A stretch of 19,675 nucleotides of DNA from an uncultured Alphaproteobacteria bacterium (GCA_937919435.1 CALFRR010000219.1:1-19675); one strand, 5' to 3'. Shown: positions 1 through 7,425, counted from the first letter of the stretch. Notes: generated by a model from the letters alone, not told the origin. Numbers and translations are program-made.

Positions 1-78
1 GAGGTCGAGCGCCCCGTCGTCGTGGAACGGTGTGACGGCGATCACGAAGACGCCGTGGGCGTGTGCGTCCAGTCTCAT
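1..78 (-). CDS. Dihydrodipicolinate synthase (DapA)/N-acetylneuraminate lyase family protein, N-terminal fragment
   Basis: Only the first 26 codons lie in the window; the gene runs off the left edge. The N-terminus contains GVFVIAVTPFHDDGALDL, matching the first beta strand of the DapA/NanA class I aldolase family (typical G-x-x-x-x-x-V-T-P-F with an acidic stretch after it). The ATG is preceded by an AAGAGGA Shine-Dalgarno, and the start lies 17 nt after the stop of the ABC ATPase gene, so it is the last visible gene of the minus-strand uptake operon. Members are Schiff-base lyases or dehydratases acting on 2-keto acids. The active-site Lys and Tyr lie outside the window, so the reaction cannot be predicted. 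Its place beside an importer and hydrolases argues for a catabolic lyase rather than lysine biosynthesis (inference). Confidence 0.75.
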   Translation of the reverse strand, partial: MRLDAHAHGVFVIAVTPFHDDGALDL

Positions 79-95
79 CGAGGTGTCCTCTTCGC

Positions 96-1109
96 TCAGG
101 GCCGCGCCGCGTCGGCGAAGCGCATGGCATGGGCCGGGTGAAAGCCGACGACGACGGCGCTGCCCGGGGCGAGCCCGGCGACCGGATCGTCGTTGGCGGT
201 GAGGGCGGTCAGTTCGCGTCCCGCGACCGTGGCGGTGACGCGGTAGCCGGTCCCGGTGAAGACCGCCGAGCCGAGGATGCCGTCGAGACGGATCTCGGCC
301 GCCTCGGCGCGCGCCCCGATCAGGGTCTTCTCCGGCCGCAGGCCGATCTCCTCGCCGTCGGGGACGCGGACGAAGTTGCACTCGCCGAGGAAGGCGGCGA
401 CGAAACGGTTGGCCGGGCGGAAGTAGAGATCCTCCGGCGAGCCGACCTGGACGACGCGGCCGCGATCCATCAACGCGATCGTATCCGAGAGGAACAGCGC
501 CTCTTCCTGGTCGTGGGTGACGTAGACGGTGGTGGCGGCGATCCGGCGATGGAGGTCGCGCAGCTGGATCTGGATGGCCTGGCGCAGGTTCTTGTCGAGG
601 GCGCCGAGCGGCTCGTCCATCAGCAGGATGTCCGGCTCGATCACCAGGGCGCGGGCGAGCGCCACCCGCTGCTGCTGGCCGCCGGAGAGTTCGCGCGGCA
701 GGCGGTCGCCGTGGGCGTCGAGGCCGACGAGGGCGAGCGCGGCGTCGACCCGACGCGAGATCTCGGCCCGGCCGATGCCGCGCATCTCCAGGCCGAAGGC
801 GACGTTGCGCCGGACGGTGAGATGGGGAAACAGCGCGTAGTTCTGGAACACCATGCCGATGTTGCGCTTGGCCACCGGCACCTGGCCGATGTCGCGGCCG
901 TCGACCAGAATGGCGCCCTCGTCCGCCGTCTCGAAGCCGGCGAGCGCCTTGAGCAGCGTGGTCTTGCCGGAGCCGGAGGCGCCGAGCAGCGTGCAGAACG
1001 AACCGGGGGCGATGTCGAGGTCGATGCCGTCGAGGGCGGCGACCACCCCGCCGTAGATCTTGCGCAGGCCGCGCACGGCGACGGGCTTGCCGAGGGGCGT
1101 CGGGCTCAT
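96..1109 (-). CDS. ABC transporter ATP-binding protein, polyamine/iron (PotA/FbpC) type
   Basis: This 337-residue cytoplasmic ATPase would power the fused permease encoded just upstream. Motifs visible: Walker A GASGSGKT (43-50), Q-loop MVFQNYALFPHLTV (about 86-99), signature LSGGQQQ (141-147), Walker B ILLMDEP (161-167), and H-loop THD (198-200). A C-terminal segment from about 230, including EIGLRPE, fits the TOBE domain of the PotA/MalK/FbpC class. The open frame extends much further upstream, but that part is a shadow of the permease gene. The ATG at 1109 was chosen because it forms an ATGA overlap with the permease stop, has a GAGGAA ribosome site 7 nt away and begins the conserved domain. 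The overlap implies translational coupling. All catalytic motifs are intact. The substrate cannot be read from the ATPase. Confidence 0.93.
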   Translation of the reverse strand: MSPTPLGKPVAVRGLRKIYGGVVAALDGIDLDIAPGSFCTLLGASGSGKTTLLKALAGFETADEGAILVDGRDIGQVPVAKRNIGMVFQNYALFPHLTVRRNVAFGLEMRGIGRAEISRRVDAALALVGLDAHGDRLPRELSGGQQQRVALARALVIEPDILLMDEPLGALDKNLRQAIQIQLRDLHRRIAATTVYVTHDQEEALFLSDTIALMDRGRVVQVGSPEDLYFRPANRFVAAFLGECNFVRVPDGEEIGLRPEKTLIGARAEAAEIRLDGILGSAVFTGTGYRVTATVAGRELTALTANDDPVAGLAPGSAVVVGFHPAHAMRFADAARP

Positions 1110-2797
1110 GGGCGTTTCCTCGTGAGGACGAGATCGAGAGCGAGCAGGGCGACGGTGACGAGGATGATCAGGCCGGCGGCGGCGATGATCGTCGGGTCGA
1201 TCTCGTGGGCGACGCCCTCGTACATCAGCTTGGGCAGCGTCCGGGTGCGGATGTTGGTGAGGAACAGCGCCAGGATCACGTCGTCGAAGGAGGTGATGAA
1301 GGCGAACACCGACCCGGCGAGGATGCCGGGCAGGATCACCGGCACCAGGATGCGCCGGGCCATGGTGTGCCACGGGGCGCCGAGACCGAGGGCGGCCAGC
1401 TCGAGGTTGGGATCGAAGCCCTTCAGCGCCGCCCGGACGGTGATGAAGACGTAGGGCGCGGCGAGCACCGTGTGGCCGATCGCCAGTCCCCAGATCGAGG
1501 CGACGAGACCGACCGGCGCGAACAGGTAGTAGAGGCCGACGGCGAGGATGATCACCGGCACGATCATCGGGAGGACGAAGGCGGTCTCGATCGTCCGGCG
1601 CCAGTGCTGCCCGATGCGGTCGAGGCCGATCGCCGCGGCGGTGCCGAGGACGACCGCACCGGCGACCGTCACCGCCGCCACCTGGAGCGAACGGGTCAGC
1701 GCCCCGACCCACTTCGAATTCTCGAAGAAACTGACGTACCAGCGCAGCGACAGGTCGCTCGGCGGGAAGGCGAGGAAGGGCGACGAGCCGAGACTCATCG
1801 GGAAGACGACGAGGATCGGCGCGATCAGGAACACGGCCACGGCGAGGCCCATGACCGCTCCGAACAGGCCGCCGGCGGTGCGTCCCCGAGAGGTCAGCCG
1901 GAACGGCTCGCCCGACTTGGAGCCGCCGCCACCGCCGGAGAACAGCCGATCGAGGCCGAAGACCCGTTGGAACAGCACGAAGAGGACGAGCGTCGCTCCG
2001 AGCAGCACCGTCGACAGCGCCGCCGCGAAGCTCCAGTCGAGCTGGCGGCCGACGTTGTCGGCGATCATCTGCGAGATCATCGTCTGGGCCGGGCCGCCCA
2101 TCAGCGCCGGCGTGATGTAGAAGCCGAGGGCGTTCATGAACACGATGGTCGCGCCGGCGACCGCACCGGGCGCGGTCAGCGGCACGACGATCCTGAAGAA
2201 CACCGTCGTCGGCCCGGCGCCGAGCCCTTCCGCCGCCTGGACGGTGGAGAGATCGAGCCCGCGCAGCGCCGCATAGAGCGGCAGCACGACGAAGGGCATC
2301 AGCACGTGGGTCATGCCGATCAGCACGCCGGAGAGATTGTAGACGAAGGCGACCGGCTCGCTGGTCAGGCCGACGCCCATCAGCAGGCGGTTGAGGATGC
2401 CGTTGCCCTGCAGGATGACGATCCACGCGGTGGTGCGGACGAGCGAGCTGGTCCAGAACGGCAGCAGCACCACGACGATCAGCAGGGCGCGCATCCGCGG
2501 GCCGACCGTCGCCATCAGATAGGCGACCGGATAGCTCATCACTACGCAGAGGAGGGTCGTCGTCGCCGAGATGGTCAGGGTGGTGAGGAGCACCGAGCGG
2601 TAGAGCGGCACGGTGACGATGCGGGCGAAGTGTTCGAGCGTGAAGTCGCCCTCGCCGAAGGAGAGGCGCAACAGCGAGCCGACCGGAATCGCGAAGGCGA
2701 TCACCAGCAGGACCGCCAGCGGTGCGATGCCGATCCAGCCGGCATGACGGCGCCACGAGGGCCGCGGCAGCGGGCGGAGGCCGTCGGTGATCGTCAT
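1106..2797 (-). CDS. Fused two-domain ABC transporter permease (PotB-PotC-like in one chain)
   Basis: This inner-membrane protein of 563 residues is about twice the usual 270-290 of a PotB or PotC subunit. Each half carries one permease EAA loop: AAEGLGAGPTTVFFRIVVPL (about 188-207) and AALGLGAPWHTMARRILVPV (about 468-487), which dock onto the ATPase. Several hydrophobic spans surround each loop. The halves are joined by a polar Gly/Ser linker, SGGGGGSKSG (287-296), followed by a fresh N-terminal membrane span near 311-335. A single chain therefore supplies both transmembrane domains. The ATG has a strong AGAGGAGA ribosome site. The gene lies 73 nt downstream of the M24 gene, with a perfect hairpin in the gap, and overlaps the ATPase gene by 4 nt. 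Similar fusions are known for iron and polyamine/phosphonate-type importers. The substrate is unknown. Confidence 0.92.
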   Translation of the reverse strand: MTITDGLRPLPRPSWRRHAGWIGIAPLAVLLVIAFAIPVGSLLRLSFGEGDFTLEHFARIVTVPLYRSVLLTTLTISATTTLLCVVMSYPVAYLMATVGPRMRALLIVVVLLPFWTSSLVRTTAWIVILQGNGILNRLLMGVGLTSEPVAFVYNLSGVLIGMTHVLMPFVVLPLYAALRGLDLSTVQAAEGLGAGPTTVFFRIVVPLTAPGAVAGATIVFMNALGFYITPALMGGPAQTMISQMIADNVGRQLDWSFAAALSTVLLGATLVLFVLFQRVFGLDRLFSGGGGGSKSGEPFRLTSRGRTAGGLFGAVMGLAVAVFLIAPILVVFPMSLGSSPFLAFPPSDLSLRWYVSFFENSKWVGALTRSLQVAAVTVAGAVVLGTAAAIGLDRIGQHWRRTIETAFVLPMIVPVIILAVGLYYLFAPVGLVASIWGLAIGHTVLAAPYVFITVRAALKGFDPNLELAALGLGAPWHTMARRILVPVILPGILAGSVFAFITSFDDVILALFLTNIRTRTLPKLMYEGVAHEIDPTIIAAAGLIILVTVALLALDLVLTRKRP

Positions 2798-2839
2798 CTC
2801 GTCTCCTCTCGTTTCGGGCGGGCGGGCGGGTCGAGCGGC

Positions 2840-2863
2840 GGGCGGAGGCGGCGGCCTCCGCCC
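2840..2863 (-). terminator. Intercistronic hairpin between M24 gene and permease gene
   Basis: A perfect 10-bp inverted repeat, GGGCGGAGGC and GCCTCCGCCC, has a 4-nt loop and starts 8 nt past the stop of the M24 gene. No T-run follows on the minus strand. It is therefore more likely a partial terminator or an mRNA-end stabiliser than a complete terminator, leaving binding protein and enzyme transcripts in excess over permease. Confidence 0.55.
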
Positions 2864-2870
2864 GATCCCG

Positions 2871-4001
2871 TCAGGTGACGAACAGCCGGCGCGGGAAGTT
2901 GGTCAGCCGCTCGATGCCGGTCTCGGTGATCGCGATGGTCTCGGACATGCCGAAGCCGCGGGCGAGCACGTAGGTGTGGAAGGTCATGCCCGGTTCGAAG
3001 ACCCAGGTCGCCGTGGGCTCGGCCTCGAGCGGCTCGCCGCCGTTCGGCTGGAGCAGCAGGCCGACCGAATAGAAGGTCTTGTTGGTGTAGGTCTCCCGGA
3101 GACCCGCTCCCAGCACGCCGTCGCGGTAGATCGCATCCGGCACCGTCGCGGCGACGCCCGGGCCGACCGCGGCGATCGCCCGGTCCTGGACGGCGATCAG
3201 CGTCTCGACCGTCTTCTGATCCTCGTCGGTCGCCGTGCCCACCTTCATCGGCCGCATGAAGCGGGCGTGGTAGTGGCGGACGTTGGGGGTGACCTCGAGC
3301 TGGACGACGTCGCCGCGTTCCAGGATCCGGTCGGCATAGCCGCCGTGGAGATGGTAGGCCCGCTCGCCCGAGGAGAGGACGCCGGGACCCGGCAGATCGG
3401 AGCCGGCGCGGATCATCGCGGCGCAGACGTCGGCCGCCATGTCGCGTTCGCTCGCCCCTTCCGTCGCCGCGGCGATGCCCGCCGCCATGCCGGCCTCCGC
3501 GGCCTTCGCGGCGAGCCGCTGCCAGGCGATCTCGGCCGGCGACTTGACGAAGCGCAGCCGCGTCGTCGTCGCGGACATGTCGACGAAGGTGGTCTCCGGC
3601 AGTGCCTCGCGCAGCGCCGCGAAGCGACCGGCGCTGAGCGGCCAGGCGCGGAGCTCGATGCCGACCCTGGCCTTCGGGCCGAGGGCGTCGCGGACCGCCT
3701 TCGCACCGACCGCGTCGCGATCGTCGCTGTCGGTCCACAGCACCCGGCCGGGGAAGACGCAGGTGGCGTCGAGATACCATTCCTCGACGTCGCGGCAGAC
3801 CACCACCGGATCGCCCTCGAGCGGGATGATCGCGAACTGGAAGGACGAATAGCCCCGGGTGAAGAACCCGGTCGTCCAGGTGACGGTCTCGGGCAGGAAG
3901 GCGAGGAGGGCGTCGAGCTTCTCCGCGGCGAGCCTCGCCCGGATCTTCTCGACGCGCGCGAGGTACTCCTCGCGCGCGAACCAGGGTCGGAAGATGGTCA
4001 T
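2871..4001 (-). CDS. M24 (creatinase/aminopeptidase P fold) hydrolase, probably not a canonical dinuclear metalloenzyme
   Basis: The protein has 376 residues. The N-terminal creatinase-type domain spans about 1-150 and the C-terminal pita-bread domain about 155-376. The stretch GDVVQLEVTPNVRHYHARFMRPM (split here: GDVVQLEVT at 230-238, HYHARFMRPM at 243-252) matches the RYHA-type subgroup of M24 that includes ectoine-hydrolase-like and creatinase-like enzymes. The C-terminus EPGMTFH (336-342) ... SETIAITETG (353-362) ... FPRRLFV fits the same subgroup. The usual metal-binding Asp pair (DxGxxxxGYxSDxTR) is absent, and the late Glu of the IEP motif appears to be Tyr. Creatinase is a known metal-free member, so a C-N hydrolase on a small imported compound is more likely than a peptidase (inference). 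The ATG was chosen over an upstream frame that only shadows the binding-protein gene. It lies 5 nt after that gene's stop, with AAGGG inside its last codons. Confidence 0.85.
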   Translation of the reverse strand: MTIFRPWFAREEYLARVEKIRARLAAEKLDALLAFLPETVTWTTGFFTRGYSSFQFAIIPLEGDPVVVCRDVEEWYLDATCVFPGRVLWTDSDDRDAVGAKAVRDALGPKARVGIELRAWPLSAGRFAALREALPETTFVDMSATTTRLRFVKSPAEIAWQRLAAKAAEAGMAAGIAAATEGASERDMAADVCAAMIRAGSDLPGPGVLSSGERAYHLHGGYADRILERGDVVQLEVTPNVRHYHARFMRPMKVGTATDEDQKTVETLIAVQDRAIAAVGPGVAATVPDAIYRDGVLGAGLRETYTNKTFYSVGLLLQPNGGEPLEAEPTATWVFEPGMTFHTYVLARGFGMSETIAITETGIERLTNFPRRLFVT

Positions 4002-4006
4002 CGCCG

Positions 4007-5053
4007 TCAGCCCTTGATCATCGCGGTATAGGCCTCGGTCGCCTTGGCGCCGTTCTTCGCCCACCAGTCGATGTCGAGGAACAGGGCGTTCTTCAGCCTC
4101 TCCGGGGTGGACGGCAGGCGTTCGGCGCGGGCGGCGTCGATGTGGGCCCAGGCGCCCTTGGTGGCCGGACCGTAGGCGACGTGACGCGACAGCTCGGCGT
4201 TGATCTCGGGCTTCAGGATGAAGTTGAGGAACTTCGCCGCCGTCGCCTTGTTGGGCGCCCCCTTGGGGATCATGAAGTAGCCGACCTGCGGGATCTGCTG
4301 AGCCCACGACATGGCGATCGGCAGATTGGAATCCATGCCGGCCTGGAAGCGGCCGTTCCAGCCGAGCGCCATCACCACGTCGCCGGCGCCGAGCGCCTGG
4401 ACCGGCTGGGCACCGCTCGACCACCACACCGCGACCGAGGGCTTCAGCGCGGCGATCCTGTCGAGCGCCTTCTTCATGCCGGCCTCGGTGGAGAGCGTCG
4501 CGTAGACCTTGTCGGCGGGAACGCCGTCGGCGAGCAGCGCCGCCTCGAGCACCGTCTCCGGCTTGTCGGGCAGCGTCCGCTTGCCGGGGAAGGTCTTCAC
4601 GTCGAAGAAGTCGGCGAAGGTCTTGGGCTGGGCGCCGCTCGCCGGGAACGCCTTGGTCGAGAAGCCGATCAGGGTCGAGAAGATCTCGGAGGGCACACCG
4701 TAGGGGTTCCGCGCCCCTTCGATGACGTCGTCCTGCTTCACCATGTCGGCGGTGATCGGCTCGAACAGGCCCTGCGCCACGCCGCGCATCAGGCCGCCGC
4801 CGCCGGCGGTGACGATGTCCCAGGAGACCGACTTGGTGTCGACCATCGCCTTGATCTTGGCGGTCTCGGGGCCGGTGTCTTCCTCGACCTTGACGCCGCT
4901 CGCCTTGGCGAAGGGCTCGAGCCAGGCCTTGCGGATGGCGTCCTGATAGGTACCGCCCCAGCTGGCGAAGACCATCTCGTCGGCGGACGCCGCGACGGGC
5001 GGCGCGGCGAGGGCGGCGGCGATCACCGCGGCGAAGAACGATCGCGTCTTCAT
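4007..5053 (-). CDS. Periplasmic solute-binding protein of the ABC importer (PotD/extracellular SBP family)
   Basis: The product has 348 residues from the chosen ATG. A Sec signal peptide MKTRSFFAAVIAAALAA...ASA (about 1-24) precedes the mature DEMVFASWGGTYQDAIRKAW, the typical opening of spermidine/putrescine-type binding proteins. Later landmarks are WDIVTAGGGG, NPYGVPSEIFSTLIGFSTKAF and MIPKGAPNKATAAKFLNFIL, all usual for this family. An earlier in-frame ATG would add a basic 11-residue lead. The internal ATG was preferred because GAAAGGA lies just upstream and it begins a clean signal peptide. The gene sits between the amidotransferase (166-nt gap with hairpins) and the M24 gene (5-nt gap). 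It should capture the substrate in the periplasm and hand it to the fused permease. The ligand cannot be deduced from sequence by eye. Confidence 0.92.
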   Translation of the reverse strand: MKTRSFFAAVIAAALAAPPVAASADEMVFASWGGTYQDAIRKAWLEPFAKASGVKVEEDTGPETAKIKAMVDTKSVSWDIVTAGGGGLMRGVAQGLFEPITADMVKQDDVIEGARNPYGVPSEIFSTLIGFSTKAFPASGAQPKTFADFFDVKTFPGKRTLPDKPETVLEAALLADGVPADKVYATLSTEAGMKKALDRIAALKPSVAVWWSSGAQPVQALGAGDVVMALGWNGRFQAGMDSNLPIAMSWAQQIPQVGYFMIPKGAPNKATAAKFLNFILKPEINAELSRHVAYGPATKGAWAHIDAARAERLPSTPERLKNALFLDIDWWAKNGAKATEAYTAMIKG

Positions 5054-5100
5054 GGGTCGATCCTTTCCTGCAGATCGGAGAGACAAAAGGACAGCGTCGT

Positions 5101-5115
5101 CCGGCCGATGGCCGG
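5101..5115. repeat. Short hairpin in the leader of the solute-binding-protein gene
   Basis: A perfect 6-bp inverted repeat CCGGCC/GGCCGG with a 3-nt loop lies about 48 nt upstream of the binding-protein ATG. It could shield the 5' leader or be chance in G+C-rich DNA. Confidence 0.35.
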
Positions 5116-5191
5116 TCGATTGCGTCGTTGCGGGTCGGTGTGATCGGTCGCCGCAGGCGGTGAGCCGCCGGCGGCCGTGTCGTCGGTCCCG

Positions 5192-5213
5192 GCCGGACGG
5201 TCGCCCGTCCGGC
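5192..5213 (-). terminator. Hairpin after the amidotransferase gene
   Basis: A perfect 9-bp stem GCCGGACGG/CCGTCCGGC with a TCGC tetraloop begins 6 nt past the amidotransferase stop on the minus strand. A second perfect palindrome, GCCGCCGGCGGC (5164-5175), lies beyond it. No T-run is visible. Together they may attenuate or process the transcript between the regulator/amidotransferase pair and the transport genes. Confidence 0.5.
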
Positions 5214-5219
5214 GCGGGG

Positions 5220-5930
5220 TCAGGCGGCCCGTTTCTCGTCGGCGACCAGCCGGGCGAAACGGGTGAGCATGGTCTTGGCCGGCAGTGCGTCGTCGGCGTC
5301 GGCCTGGAGATCGGCGATCACCGCGCCGTCGAGCTCGAGCCGGGCGCGGCTCGCCTCGAACCAGACGACCGCCTCGTCGCGGGTCACTTCGGGATGGCCC
5401 TGGATGCCCCAGGCGCGATGACTGCGGTGGCGCCAGACGTGGTTGGGACAGAGGTCGGAATGGGCCAGCACCACCATGTCGGGATGCCCGGCGCGGACTT
5501 CGTCGTTGTGCCAGACGAACATGCGGACGGCATCGCCGAGTTCGGCGGCGAGCGGATCGGTGCGGGCGGCCTCGGTCGTCGGCAGCCACTTGTAGCCGAC
5601 CTCGCAGAAGGAGCGGCGGAACACCTGATCCCGCCCGCACAGTGCGGAGGCGAGGATCTGGTGGCCGAAGCAGACGCCGAGCATCGGGATGTCGCGCGCC
5701 GCCGCCTCGCGGATCAGGTCGTGTTCGCGATGGATGAAGGGGATGTCCTCATAGGCGCCGTGCGGACTGCCGGACAGGAAGATGCCGTCGTAGACCCCGA
5801 GATCCTCGGGGAACTCGCCGTCGTAGGCCCACATCGGATCGACCGCGAGGCCGGCTTCCTCGAAGAACTCGGGCAGCCGGGCGTTGGTCTTCCGCTGGGT
5901 GCCGTTGAGAAGATAGAGCAGACGGTTCAT
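5220..5930 (-). CDS. Class I glutamine amidotransferase-domain protein (GMP-synthase-like GATase)
   Basis: This is a cytoplasmic 236-residue single-domain GATase. The nucleophile elbow GVCFGHQ gives Cys87; GIQGHPE gives His179 and Glu181, so the Cys-His-Glu triad is complete. The early GIFLSGSPHGAYED (49-62) matches the oxyanion-loop region of the family. Stand-alone members hydrolyse glutamine or gamma-glutamyl amide bonds. Polyamine catabolism uses a related enzyme (PuuD) on gamma-glutamyl-GABA, but this sequence reads closer to the GMP-synthase-like group. The ATG is 9 nt after the gntR stop, and its GAGGAA ribosome site overlaps that stop, so the two genes are translationally coupled. Linkage to an importer suggests that it removes a glutamyl or amide group from the imported compound or its conjugate (inference). 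Confidence 0.88.
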   Translation of the reverse strand: MNRLLYLLNGTQRKTNARLPEFFEEAGLAVDPMWAYDGEFPEDLGVYDGIFLSGSPHGAYEDIPFIHREHDLIREAAARDIPMLGVCFGHQILASALCGRDQVFRRSFCEVGYKWLPTTEAARTDPLAAELGDAVRMFVWHNDEVRAGHPDMVVLAHSDLCPNHVWRHRSHRAWGIQGHPEVTRDEAVVWFEASRARLELDGAVIADLQADADDALPAKTMLTRFARLVADEKRAA

Positions 5931-5939
5931 CGTGGTTCC

Positions 5940-6662
5940 TCAGCTGCGGCGGTCGGGCGAGACGCCGGCGAGCGTGTCGAGAATGCCCTTGCGGGCGTTG
6001 TCGATGTGCAGGCGCATGGCGGCGGAGGCGGTGGCACCGTCGCCGTCGCGAACGGCTTCGAGAATCGCCAGATGCTCCGCCTTGCCGGGGTCGAAGCGGC
6101 GCGGGACCCGGGCGAGGCCGAACATTCGGGTGCGCCCCCGCAGGTCCGTGACGAGGCGGGCGAGCAGGCGGTTGCCGGTCGCCTCGGCGATGGTCAGGTG
6201 GACGAGATCGTCGACCGACCAGTGGCGCTCCGGCGTCACCTCGGCCGGCGAGACCATGCCGAGCACCGCCTGACGCACCCGTTCGATCCGGGCCGGATCG
6301 CAGCGCCCGGCGGCGATCTCCGCGGCTTCGCCCTCGACGGCGCGGCGCACCGTCAGGATCTCCATGATGTCCTCGACGCGGATCGAGCCGACGATCAGGC
6401 GGCGCCCCTCGCGGGCCACGTAGCCTTCGCCGATCAGCCGGCCGAGCGCCTCGCGCACCGGCGTCCTCGAGAGGCCGAGCCGGTCGGCGAGATGCCGCTC
6501 GTTGAGCGAAACACCGCCGGCGAGCTCGCCGTGCAGGATCATCCGGCGCAGCGCCTCGAAGGCGCCGTTGGCGAGGTTGACGGTCGCGTCCGCGTCGTTG
6601 GGGGGAGGCGCCGCAGGGGGCGGAGAGCTCGGATCCATCATGGCATAATCTTGGTATGCCAT
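5940..6662 (-). CDS. GntR-family transcriptional regulator, FCD (FadR) subfamily
   Basis: The protein has 240 residues from the ATG at 6662. A Pro-rich lead (about 10-22) precedes the winged helix: LADRLGLSRTPVREALGRLI (58-77) is the recognition helix region and YVAREGRRLIVGSI the wing. The FCD ligand domain spans about 97-228, with DDLVHLTIAEATGN (151-164), EHLAILEAV (196-204) and RLH (217-219) supplying the usual Asp/His metal-site residues. No clear Shine-Dalgarno precedes any candidate start. ATG at 6641 or 6638, or TTG at 6677, are alternatives. A palindrome overlaps the start region, consistent with autorepression. Being first in the operon and coupled to the amidotransferase, it probably senses the transported compound or a product and derepresses the operon (inference). 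Confidence 0.9.
   Translation of the reverse strand: MAYQDYAMMDPSSPPPAAPPPNDADATVNLANGAFEALRRMILHGELAGGVSLNERHLADRLGLSRTPVREALGRLIGEGYVAREGRRLIVGSIRVEDIMEILTVRRAVEGEAAEIAAGRCDPARIERVRQAVLGMVSPAEVTPERHWSVDDLVHLTIAEATGNRLLARLVTDLRGRTRMFGLARVPRRFDPGKAEHLAILEAVRDGDGATASAAMRLHIDNARKGILDTLAGVSPDRRS
6641..6661. promoter_or_regulatory. Candidate GntR/FCD operator at the gntR start
   Basis: The perfect inverted repeat TGGCATA (6641-6647) and TATGCCA (6655-6661) has a 7-nt spacer. Nested in it, TGGTATGCCA (6652-6661) is itself a near-palindrome of the TGG-N4-CCA form common to FadR-type operators. It overlaps the gntR start codons, so bound regulator would block its own transcription or initiation. 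The assignment is inferred from symmetry and position only. Confidence 0.5.
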
Positions 6663-7032
6663 CGCTGTGCCGATCAAGATGCAACTTTATGCGTCATGCC
6701 CGTTTTTGCGCCCCGTCGACTCCGGAGGGTGGCGGTGCCGTTTCTCCCGGCATCGAGGAAGCCATCGGCTCGGCGTGCCTCACGCCGACGGCGCGATGAC
6801 GAGCCTGTTCCTCGCCGCGTTCCGGGCCTCGATCGCACCGAAGGTCCGCGTCGGCCTCGTCACGCCGATCGTCGAGACCTTCGGCGGCACCGCGGCGGTG
6901 CGCCGGCCGCCGATCCGCACGACCGCGTCCGCGGCGTCTCTCCATCGTGCCGACCGCCGATCACGCGAACCGCCATTGTCTCGCCGCAGGTTCGACCCTA
7001 ATCTTCCGACCTGTCCCAAGGGTTTCGAACCG
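6663..7032. other. Divergent intergenic region between gntR and the copper cassette
   Basis: About 370 nt without a convincing gene. Open frames cross it on both strands, but none shows a recognisable domain. It holds the 8-bp hairpin TCGGCGTG/CACGCCGA (6770-6788) and the palindrome GCACCGC-G-GCGGTGC (6887-6901). It must contain promoters for gntR (minus) and for the small Cys/His-rich gene (plus). I could not identify confident -35/-10 boxes. A slightly A+T-richer patch at about 6678-6710 is the likeliest gntR promoter site. Confidence 0.4.
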
Positions 7033-7425
7033 GTGTCGATCGCGCGCGTGCTGAGAACCGTTCTGGCGAGCCTCTATCTCCTGGTGGGGATCGGCTTCGC
7101 CGTGCCTTCCGCACGGCCGGTGGCGCACGCCGCGTCGGCGGCCACGGTCGCGGTGATCGGCTGTTCCGATCATGCGGCCGACACGTCCGCCTCGCATCAC
7201 CCGGCGAAGCCGCCCTGCGCTCCCACGGGCAAGATTGCCGATCATCGCCATTGCCCGAACTGTCCGGCCGGCGGCTCCTGTTCCGACGCCCCTCCGGCCG
7301 CCACGGTCGCGACCTCCGTTCTCGTGACCCTGCGTTCGGCGAACCGGCCGGCCTGGCGCACCACGACCGACCCGACCGGACGCAATCCTCCCCCGGACCC
7401 GAGACCGCCTCGCGACGTCGCCTGA
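7033..7425 (+). CDS. Small exported Cys/His-rich protein, possible periplasmic metal-binding protein
   Basis: The product has 130 residues from a GTG start; AAGGG lies 10 nt upstream. A Sec-type signal (about 1-33, ending in AHA) precedes a short mature region with five Cys (44, 62, 74, 77, 83) and clustered His (47, 55, 56, 71, 73), including HRHCPNCPAGGSC. The tail, TDPTGRNPPPDPRPPRD, is Pro-rich. I do not recognise a named family with certainty. The size, signal, Cys/His cluster and Pro-rich C-terminus recall small DUF2946-like proteins found near copper genes. It precedes DUF411 and multicopper oxidase genes on the same strand, supporting a role in periplasmic copper binding (inference). 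The frame opens further upstream, but that part has no signal peptide or domain. The start is the least certain point. Confidence 0.6.
   Translation: MSIARVLRTVLASLYLLVGIGFAVPSARPVAHAASAATVAVIGCSDHAADTSASHHPAKPPCAPTGKIADHRHCPNCPAGGSCSDAPPAATVATSVLVTLRSANRPAWRTTTDPTGRNPPPDPRPPRDVA

Noticed and set aside
63..1454. Long plus-strand open frame opposite the ABC ATPase and permease
   Set aside because: Acidic/Arg/Gly-rich low-complexity translation without domains, antisense to genes with intact ABC motifs; a G+C codon-bias shadow.
1205..2878. 557-codon plus-strand open frame opposite the fused permease
   Set aside because: Translation is dominated by D, E, R, H, G and Q with no family motif; the minus-strand permease explains the region.
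5052..7001. 649-codon plus-strand open frame across the amidotransferase and gntR
   Set aside because: Antisense shadow; the amidotransferase triad and the winged helix lie on the other strand.
6780..7019. Possible small minus-strand gene between gntR and the copper cassette
   Set aside because: No start context, no recognisable domain, and Arg-rich composition like the other shadows.
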